Assembly: GCA_964534315.1 (NCBI GenBank)
Contig: CAZHOV010000067.1
Span: forward strand, 1 to 28,695
Direction: 5' to 3'
Source of the DNA: CAZHOV01 sp964534315
GTDB lineage: Bacteria; Bacteroidota; Bacteroidia; Chitinophagales; Saprospiraceae
DNA length: 28,695 nucleotides
Below, one piece after another: positions 22,835 to 28,695 of this stretch. Position numbers and translations under genes: made by a program. Positions within the stretch are counted from its first letter, which is position 1. The number at the start of each line of letters is the position of its first letter. The notes below the pieces were generated by a model that worked only from the letters and a program-made list of their open reading frames with translations, was not told where the DNA came from and ran no database searches.

Positions 22835-25800
22835 ATGATCGGTTCCTGTTGGGGAATATCATTAAGGAAGCCAAATTTCACTGCTTATTCAGCACTACGC
22901 TCGATAAGGTTTTTTTTGGTGTGTACCGTGTTGCTGTTTGCTGCCGGAGGGCTGCATGCTCAACCATACTACCCGGTCAAACTCAATAAACAATGGGGCC
23001 TGATGAATGAAAGTGGCTCAGTTATTATCCCGCCTAGCTATGATGTAATTGAAGAATATAATGACTTTGACTATGCGGTCATGCAAAAGGATGGCCATGT
23101 TGGCGTTTTAAGCCGGGAAGGAGAGGAGATCGTTGCTCCCATCTACGAAGACCTAAAGGTTTTGGACAAACAATTGTTTGCAGTAATGGAAGGAGGGGGG
23201 TGGAAGGTAATCAATATGCGTGGGTATATTGTCCTCGAATCGGGCTATGAAAAAGTCAAGGTGATGGATTCGGGGTATCTGGCTTACCTTAAGATGGGAA
23301 AGTGGGGAATTATAGATTTTAAAGGAAAATCCATTTGCCTGCCAATCTACGAATCTGTAGAATTATTTGAAAAAGATTTCTTCCTCGTGACCAGTAAAAA
23401 TAATAAAGGACTGCTTTCAAAAAGCGGTGAAATTGTCTTACCGACCGATTACCACGAAATCCGGTATGATCAACAACACGAGATCATCTTCTTTCTTCAG
23501 GATCACTTCTGGGGAGCTTGCTATAAGGACGGAAGATTCCTTTTCGAGCCGCGATTCCTGAAATACGAATTCATCGCTGATAACTTTATTAAACTTTACC
23601 ATAACAATGGTTTAGGGCTGTATTCTATTACTGCCGGAGAATTGATCACTAGTGCACCCTATGATAATTTTTATCCGTTCTCGGCCCAAAAAGTATTGGT
23701 AAAACGAAATCGTGCAATGGGACTGATGGAGGCGTCGGGGCAATTTATTTTACCCATAAAATATGAAGAGATCCTTTCTTTTGGCGATTCCCTCTATCGA
23801 GTGAAAAGCAATGGGCGATGGGGTATTGTCGAAAACTCTGGCGCATTCATTCTTAACTTTAATTATGACTATATCACCCCTCTTACGTATCAAGTCGGAG
23901 TGATTATGAAAAATAATCAATATGGCATTACTAATTGCAAGGGTGACTTATTGGTTCCTGCTATTTATGATAAGGTGGAGGTTGAAGAAAAACACATTAA
24001 AGCTTTTAAGGAAAACGCATTGACTCTTTTCCACATCAATAATCAGGGAGAGCTGGTTTCTGAGGAAGAATATAAAGAGTACCTGACCATTAAAGTCCGG
24101 CGTAAAGAAAATGCGGGCTCTTATAAGTTTACGATCAATGAAGAGAACCAATATCTGCTTGATCATTTTGAATGGTTCTATTCTTCACAAATGGATAAAT
24201 GGGGCTTGCGGAACCTCATGGACGGCTCCATCCAGATACGACCAACTTTTGATTGGGTAAAAGTGGATAAAACACTTGGATTTACCCTGGTGGGCATCGA
24301 AAAATTTGCCAATTACAGTCTTGACCGGACCTCCTACCGCTTCGAAATGCAATACGGGATTGTCAATAATGAAAAAGGTCTTTTGGTATCCGAACTGAAT
24401 ATTTGGGATGTGCGCCTCGAAGATTTTGCTAAAGGGTTGCCTCTGGCCAGATGTATCCTTACAGATGGGAGACACGGATTGATCAACAAATGGGGAAATA
24501 TCGTCCAGAAAGGCTTTGTTTATATGGGCGAATTCAAAAATGGCCTAGCTCGTTTTGGTGTCGAAGGAAGACTGGCAGGTACCTTTACCAACAATGAACG
24601 CACCCTGGGAAAAGTTGGCCATTATCTGGAATCTATTCTCTCTCCCTATGTAATGGTTGACTACACCCGCCACGATAGAGATTTTGACAGAGATGCCTAT
24701 CTAACCTGCGAAGATTGTCAGTGGGGATACATCGACACCCTCGGAGAAATTATTATCCCGGCTCAATACGATTTCGGTAAAGACTTCTCCAACGGCGTCG
24801 GGATGGTTATGCAACAATCAAAATGGGGGGTGATTGGCTTATCGGGCGAACAACTCATACCCCTGCAATTTGATTATATCGATTTTCTCGAAAATACAGA
24901 GCAACGTATTCTCCGGATTTCTACAAAAAATACAAAGTACGGCCTGATCGATACACTAGGGCAAATGACCGTAGGAACCATGTATGATGAGATCGGCGCC
25001 TTTATTGAAGGTCGATTGGCCGTCAAAAAAGGAGGGAAGTGGGGATTTGCTAATGATAAGGGAGAAGAAATCATCCCCTGCCAATACAGACGAATCCGAA
25101 ATTTCTCCAACGGCGTGGCAGCTGTAGAAAAAGGCGTAAAATGGGGATATGTTGATTCGAATGGTAGAACCATGATCGATTGTAAATACATCAGAGCCGG
25201 TAATTATAACAATGGATTGATCTGGGTATCTACTGGCCAGGGATTCGGCTATGTTAATATTCACGATGAAATGGTCATCGAACCTCAGTTTAGTAAAGCC
25301 TTTGATTTTGAAGGAAAAGTAGCCAGAGTAGTGGAAGACGGTAAATATGGATTGATTGATAAAACCGGTACCTATATTGTAAAACCAGGAAAATATACCC
25401 TGATCGACCCATTTAATGAGCTAGGATTGGCTAAAGTGCGCTATGGCAATGATAAATTCCGGTATGGCCTCATCAATAAAGAGGGCCAGTTGGTGACCAA
25501 CCAAGGCTACCGGAAAATAGGCGACTTTTATGAAGGATTGGCACTGGTGAAAACAGCAGATAACCATTTTGGCTTTATCGATACCAATGGGAAAATGGTC
25601 ATTAACGCTATTTACTCCGATGCTTCTGACTTTTCAGAAGGGAGGGCCGCAGTTCAGCAAGATGGATATTGCGGTTATATCGATAAAACAGGCAACGTTG
25701 TTGTTCCGATCCAATATACCCAATGTCTGGACTTTAAAGATCAGCGGGCGGTTGTTTATGAAAGCCATCAGAAAGCAGGTCTGATCGATTTAAATGGCGA

Positions 25801-26233
25801 GTTTATTATAGAACCAAGTATCAACACCCTAATTAGTTTTAACAACGGAAGAGGGTTAGTCAAAGATCCTGATTACCAGTTTTATTATATTACCGAAAGT
25901 GCCGAGATGGCAGATGGCTACTTTGCTGATGCAGAGTCTTATGAGCATGGGGTAGCTGTAGTTCAGATCGATGGTAAATGGGGGATCATCAACCAGCGAG
26001 GGCTGGAGCTGATCAAGCCTAAATACGACGAGATCGGCGAGTTTGAGTCGGGCTATGCAAAAGTCCGCGTCCAAGAGTTTAACGGGCTGGCTAACCTACA
26101 CGGCGACCTGATCGTAGAACCTACCTATGAATATATCCGTTATGCAGGTAGTGGACTTTTCCGCGTCGAACAAGGCGATAAAATCGGCTACTTCAATGAT
26201 AATGGCCGCTGGATTTGGGAGTTGCAGAATTAG
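22835..26233 (+). CDS. Secreted WG-repeat protein
   Basis: With the ATG at 22835 this is a 1132-residue exported protein. The signal core is RFFLVCTVLLFAAGGLHA with cleavage before Gln43. The rest is built of about 25 WG (KWG) repeats of roughly 40-55 residues, each with a (K/R)WG(I/L)(I/V)(D/N)xxG core followed by an (I/V)(I/V)xPxY strand. There are two blocks, about 51-395 and 625-1132, separated by about 230 residues where repeats are degenerate. WG repeats form beta structures found in many Bacteroidota surface and periplasmic proteins; no catalytic function is known. No T9SS sorting domain is seen, since the chain ends inside a final repeat, so periplasm or another route is likely. The frame opens upstream at TTG 22748 and has an ATG at 22784, but these add an extra hydrophobic stretch before the signal peptide. 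Confidence 0.88.
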   Translation: MIGSCWGISLRKPNFTAYSALRSIRFFLVCTVLLFAAGGLHAQPYYPVKLNKQWGLMNESGSVIIPPSYDVIEEYNDFDYAVMQKDGHVGVLSREGEEIVAPIYEDLKVLDKQLFAVMEGGGWKVINMRGYIVLESGYEKVKVMDSGYLAYLKMGKWGIIDFKGKSICLPIYESVELFEKDFFLVTSKNNKGLLSKSGEIVLPTDYHEIRYDQQHEIIFFLQDHFWGACYKDGRFLFEPRFLKYEFIADNFIKLYHNNGLGLYSITAGELITSAPYDNFYPFSAQKVLVKRNRAMGLMEASGQFILPIKYEEILSFGDSLYRVKSNGRWGIVENSGAFILNFNYDYITPLTYQVGVIMKNNQYGITNCKGDLLVPAIYDKVEVEEKHIKAFKENALTLFHINNQGELVSEEEYKEYLTIKVRRKENAGSYKFTINEENQYLLDHFEWFYSSQMDKWGLRNLMDGSIQIRPTFDWVKVDKTLGFTLVGIEKFANYSLDRTSYRFEMQYGIVNNEKGLLVSELNIWDVRLEDFAKGLPLARCILTDGRHGLINKWGNIVQKGFVYMGEFKNGLARFGVEGRLAGTFTNNERTLGKVGHYLESILSPYVMVDYTRHDRDFDRDAYLTCEDCQWGYIDTLGEIIIPAQYDFGKDFSNGVGMVMQQSKWGVIGLSGEQLIPLQFDYIDFLENTEQRILRISTKNTKYGLIDTLGQMTVGTMYDEIGAFIEGRLAVKKGGKWGFANDKGEEIIPCQYRRIRNFSNGVAAVEKGVKWGYVDSNGRTMIDCKYIRAGNYNNGLIWVSTGQGFGYVNIHDEMVIEPQFSKAFDFEGKVARVVEDGKYGLIDKTGTYIVKPGKYTLIDPFNELGLAKVRYGNDKFRYGLINKEGQLVTNQGYRKIGDFYEGLALVKTADNHFGFIDTNGKMVINAIYSDASDFSEGRAAVQQDGYCGYIDKTGNVVVPIQYTQCLDFKDQRAVVYESHQKAGLIDLNGEFIIEPSINTLISFNNGRGLVKDPDYQFYYITESAEMADGYFADAESYEHGVAVVQIDGKWGIINQRGLELIKPKYDEIGEFESGYAKVRVQEFNGLANLHGDLIVEPTYEYIRYAGSGLFRVEQGDKIGYFNDNGRWIWELQN

Positions 26234-26307
26234 ATGCCGCCTTGCTTCAGACTGAGATTTATAGCTTATTTAAATTAACGTAAGGTTCGGGCGTATGTAT
26301 TTGATAA

Positions 26308-27513
26308 TCACAATTTTCCTAAAGCTTCTTTTATCCTGCTCAACGCCTCGGTCAATTCTTTTTCCGAAGCAGCATAAGAAATCCGGAAACATTCTTCTGC
26401 TCCAAATGCCTTACCGGGAACAACCGCTACATGCCCTTCTCCCAATACATACTCGCAAAAATCCACCGAATCTTTGATGATATAATCGCCATAAGACTTG
26501 CCAAAGAAGGCCGAAATATCCGGGAAAATGTAAAAAGCACCCTCCGGGTTGTTGACTTTCATACCGGGAATTTCCTCCAATAACCCTCTTACAAGATCTC
26601 TGCGTTTTAAATAGGCCTTTTTCATTTCCAGGGTGGGGCCGAGGTCTGAATTGAGGGCTAAGGCGGCTGCCCGCTGACTAAAAGATGCCGCTCCTGAAGT
26701 AAACTGTCCCTGAATCTTGGCGCAAGCCTTGGCTACTTCTTTGGGAGCACCCATATAACCCAAACGCCATCCGGTCATGGCAAATCCTTTAGAAAACCCA
26801 TTTACGGTGATTGTCCGGTCTTTTACTTCCTCAAAAATACCAATGCTGGTATGATGATCTAAAAAGTTGATGTATTCATAAATCTCGTCAGAGATCACAT
26901 ATACATCCGGGTACTTAGCCAAAACCTCAGCCATCACTTTTAACTCAGCCGCTGAATAGACCGATCCGGTTGGATTACAGGGGGAGGAGAAAATGAGTAA
27001 CTTAGTACGTTCATTCAATGCTGCTTCCAACTGCTCAGGCGATATTTTGTAATTATCTTCGATTCCGGCAGATAACAGCACGGGTGTGCCTTCTCCAAGT
27101 CGGATGATCTCATAATAAGATACCCAATACGGAGTAAGAATAATGGCTTCGTCTCCCCGGTTGAGCAAGGCCAGGCTTAGATTGGCAATGGTTTGCTTGG
27201 CTCCGTTGGAAACAACGATTTGATCCAGATCAAACTCCAGGTTATTATCCCTTTTAAACTTGGCTTGGATCGCTTCCCGCAGTTCATTTCTTCCCGGAAC
27301 GGGCGTGTATTTGGTGTACCCTTCGTCCAACGCTTTTTTAGCAGCTTCTTTAATGTGATCAGGAGTGTCAAAGTCGGGTTCTCCCAGGCTTAGATTGATC
27401 ACATCGATCCCCTTAGCTCCGAAATCTCTGGCCATCTGCGCCATTTTGATCGTTGCGGACTCTTCCATCTGAATAACGCGCTGCGAAAGGCTGCTTTTTA
27501 TCGTATTTTCCAT
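26308..27513 (-). CDS. Class I PLP-dependent aminotransferase (aspartate-type)
   Basis: A 401-residue fold-type I aminotransferase of the aspartate/prephenate (AAT Ib) group. LSLGEPDFDTPDHIKEAAKK (41-60) begins the substrate region. SSPCNPTGSVYS (176-187) and VISDEIYEYI (206-215) bind the cofactor ring. NGFSKGFAMTGWRLGY (238-253) contains Lys242, the expected Schiff-base lysine. CFRISYA near the C-terminus holds the arginine that binds the substrate carboxylate. The likely role is transfer of the amino group of aspartate or glutamate in amino acid synthesis; aspartate and prephenate specificity cannot be separated by eye. The first in-frame codon is a TTG at 27519; ATG at 27513 is preferred. 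It lies nine bases downstream of the DegT-type gene and is in its operon. Confidence 0.94.
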   Translation of the reverse strand: MENTIKSSLSQRVIQMEESATIKMAQMARDFGAKGIDVINLSLGEPDFDTPDHIKEAAKKALDEGYTKYTPVPGRNELREAIQAKFKRDNNLEFDLDQIVVSNGAKQTIANLSLALLNRGDEAIILTPYWVSYYEIIRLGEGTPVLLSAGIEDNYKISPEQLEAALNERTKLLIFSSPCNPTGSVYSAAELKVMAEVLAKYPDVYVISDEIYEYINFLDHHTSIGIFEEVKDRTITVNGFSKGFAMTGWRLGYMGAPKEVAKACAKIQGQFTSGAASFSQRAAALALNSDLGPTLEMKKAYLKRRDLVRGLLEEIPGMKVNNPEGAFYIFPDISAFFGKSYGDYIIKDSVDFCEYVLGEGHVAVVPGKAFGAEECFRISYAASEKELTEALSRIKEALGKL

Positions 27514-27522
27514 TACCAACGT

Positions 27523-28632
27523 TTAGTGTTTTTCAAAAAAGTCGTGTATTAAATCGCAAATATAGGTTATTTCTTCTTCAATTAATCCAGGATAGATTGG
27601 TAAACTCAAAGCCGTTCCGGCAATTTCTTCTGCAATAGGAAAATCTCCCGGCTGATAGCCCAGGTGCTGGTAAGCTTCCTGAAGATGTGGAGGGATAGGG
27701 TAGTGGATCAAGGTTCCTACTCCTCTTTCTTTGAGAAACGCCATCAGCTCGTCTCGTTTTTTGATGCGGATAATAAATTGATGATAGACGGAATCAACCT
27801 CCTCCGCAATGTAGGGAAGTACAACGTGCTCCAGACTACCAAGCCCCGATCGATAATGGCCGGCAATCTTTTTACGCTCTTCATTCCATTGGTTTAAATA
27901 CTTGAGTTTGATACTTAACACCCCTGCATGCGCTTCATCTAGTCTCGAATTGATACCGATCATTTCATTTTTATACTTTATCTGAGAGCCATAATTGCGC
28001 ATCACCCTTGCTTTGTAAGCCAACTCGTCGTCGTCTGTAGTGATAGCTCCGGCATCTCCCAAGGCACCCAGGTTTTTACCCGGATAAAAGCTAACCCCGT
28101 TGATGTTTCCGAAACTACCGGTCAGTTGATCTCCGCATTTTGCTCCCTGAGCCTGAGCATTATCTTCTACTACGTACAAGCCGTGCTTTCGCGCAATATC
28201 CATAATGGAATCCATTTGGCAAGCTTGTCCGTATAAGTGCACGGGCATAATACACTTCGTTTTTTCGGTAATAGCGGCTTCGATCTTGGTAGGATCAAGG
28301 TTATAAGTGCGTGCATCTGGCTCTACCGGAACAATAGTTGCGCCCACGTAGGAGGGGGCAAGCCAGGTCGCAATATAGGTATTAGAAGGCACGATCACCT
28401 CATCCCCTTTACCAATCCCCAACACTTTCAAGCCAATATGCAACGCATCCAATCCGTTAGCGACGCCAATGCAATGTTTGGTTTGATTAAATGCCGCATA
28501 ATCCGCTTCAAATTGTTTTACATCATTACCTAATACATACCAGTTAGAATCGTAAAAGCGGGTTAGACACCCTACAACCTCTTCCCGCAACTGCGGATGC
28601 ATACCTTTGAAAGATAAAAATGGAATATTCAT
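27523..28632 (-). CDS. DegT/DnrJ/EryC1-family sugar aminotransferase
   Basis: A 369-residue PLP enzyme of the family that aminates nucleotide-linked keto-sugars for surface polysaccharides. IPFLSFKGMHPQLREEV (3-19) is the usual start, GNDVKQFEADYAAF (35-48) follows, and VVEDNAQAQGA (154-164) precedes SFYPGKNLGALGDAGAI (181-197) with Lys186 as the Schiff-base lysine. NYGSQIKY and GINSRLDEAHAGVL are further family motifs. The wording is close to 3-ketohexose aminotransferases such as FdtB/QdtB, which make dTDP-3-amino-3,6-dideoxyhexoses, but assignment to a particular sugar is tentative. It is the first recognisable gene of the minus-strand operon at the right edge; sugar-nucleotide partners may lie beyond the window. 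Confidence 0.92.
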   Translation of the reverse strand: MNIPFLSFKGMHPQLREEVVGCLTRFYDSNWYVLGNDVKQFEADYAAFNQTKHCIGVANGLDALHIGLKVLGIGKGDEVIVPSNTYIATWLAPSYVGATIVPVEPDARTYNLDPTKIEAAITEKTKCIMPVHLYGQACQMDSIMDIARKHGLYVVEDNAQAQGAKCGDQLTGSFGNINGVSFYPGKNLGALGDAGAITTDDDELAYKARVMRNYGSQIKYKNEMIGINSRLDEAHAGVLSIKLKYLNQWNEERKKIAGHYRSGLGSLEHVVLPYIAEEVDSVYHQFIIRIKKRDELMAFLKERGVGTLIHYPIPPHLQEAYQHLGYQPGDFPIAEEIAGTALSLPIYPGLIEEEITYICDLIHDFFEKH

Positions 28633-28633
28633 A

Positions 28634-28668
28634 GGATTAGTTAGTAGTTTGTGGTTAATAGTTGAGCA
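28634..28668. repeat. Degenerate heptameric array upstream of the DegT-type gene
   Basis: Five 7-base units in register, GGATTAG, TTAGTAG, TTTGTGG, TTAATAG and TTGAGCA, begin just two bases before the start codon of the minus-strand gene. They are related to one another by a TTnnTnG-like pattern rather than being identical. On the minus strand a short open frame runs from the window edge through the array to a TAA at 28643-28641; it may be the end of an upstream gene, but only 17 codons are visible. Confidence 0.55.
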
Positions 28669-28695
28669 TAATTTGGAAAATCAACCAAAAGGCTG

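Noticed and set aside
28641..28694. Minus-strand open frame entering from the right edge and ending in TAA, as a partial gene
   Set aside because: Only 17 codons are visible and most lie in or next to the heptameric repeat, so composition gives no support. It may be a real gene end but cannot be claimed.

Overview
The window looks like a chromosomal stretch from a member of the Bacteroidota, possibly Saprospiria-like (the class is an impression, not a demonstration). Four things point there. Two enzymes end in type IX secretion sorting domains. A large TonB-dependent receptor has an N-terminal carboxypeptidase-regulatory-like domain. Several genes are preceded by the Bacteroidota promoter hexamer pattern TAnnTTTG and none has an obvious Shine-Dalgarno. 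Five exported proteins have Gln as the predicted first mature residue. I see no rRNA, tRNA, phage, IS element or CRISPR array.

Layout. 1-5.9 kb: an octameric tandem repeat, ffh (signal recognition particle GTPase), then a tightly coupled pair of a TonB-dependent receptor and a secreted arginine/agmatine-deiminase-family enzyme resembling Porphyromonas PPAD, closed by a very strong hairpin. 5.9-10.7 kb: a heptameric repeat array and a four-gene MacAB-like export operon (ATPase, two paralogous FtsX/MacB permeases, membrane-fusion protein), converging on maf (minus). 11.3-16.1 kb: an ArsR regulator with a candidate operator, an operon of DUF983 protein, an unlisted 55-aa protein and a cysteine-containing Crp/Fnr regulator, then a SulP-STAS anion transporter and moaA. 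16.1-18.3 kb (minus): DUF4105 membrane protein, GtrA-like protein and a rhodanese lipoprotein. 18.4-22.4 kb: methyltransferase coupled to polyphosphate glucokinase, a T9SS-secreted aryl-sulfotransferase-like protein, and a polytopic membrane protein. 22.4-26.2 kb: a long non-coding gap and a secreted 1132-aa WG-repeat protein. 26.3-28.6 kb (minus): a class I aminotransferase and a DegT-type sugar aminotransferase in one operon.

The most informative regulatory observation is upstream of the SulP gene. A near-consensus CRP-type site (TGTGA-N6-TCACT) lies about 43 bases before the start expected from a clean TAACTTTG promoter. The gene just upstream encodes a Crp/Fnr protein whose recognition helix carries the R-E-x3-R contacts that read TGTGA in E. 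coli CRP. This suggests direct activation of the transporter by its neighbour, whose Cys85 and Cys91-Cys92 may sense redox or reactive sulfur (inference).

The second theme is a set of short degenerate tandem arrays of period 7 or 8 at gene borders (1-84, 5921-6004, 8102-8129, 16103-16134, 28634-28668). Their sequences differ but their architecture is shared, and one supplies the last codons of a gene. Several starts are given at ATG codons just downstream of an in-frame TTG; moaA and the GtrA-like gene probably use TTG.
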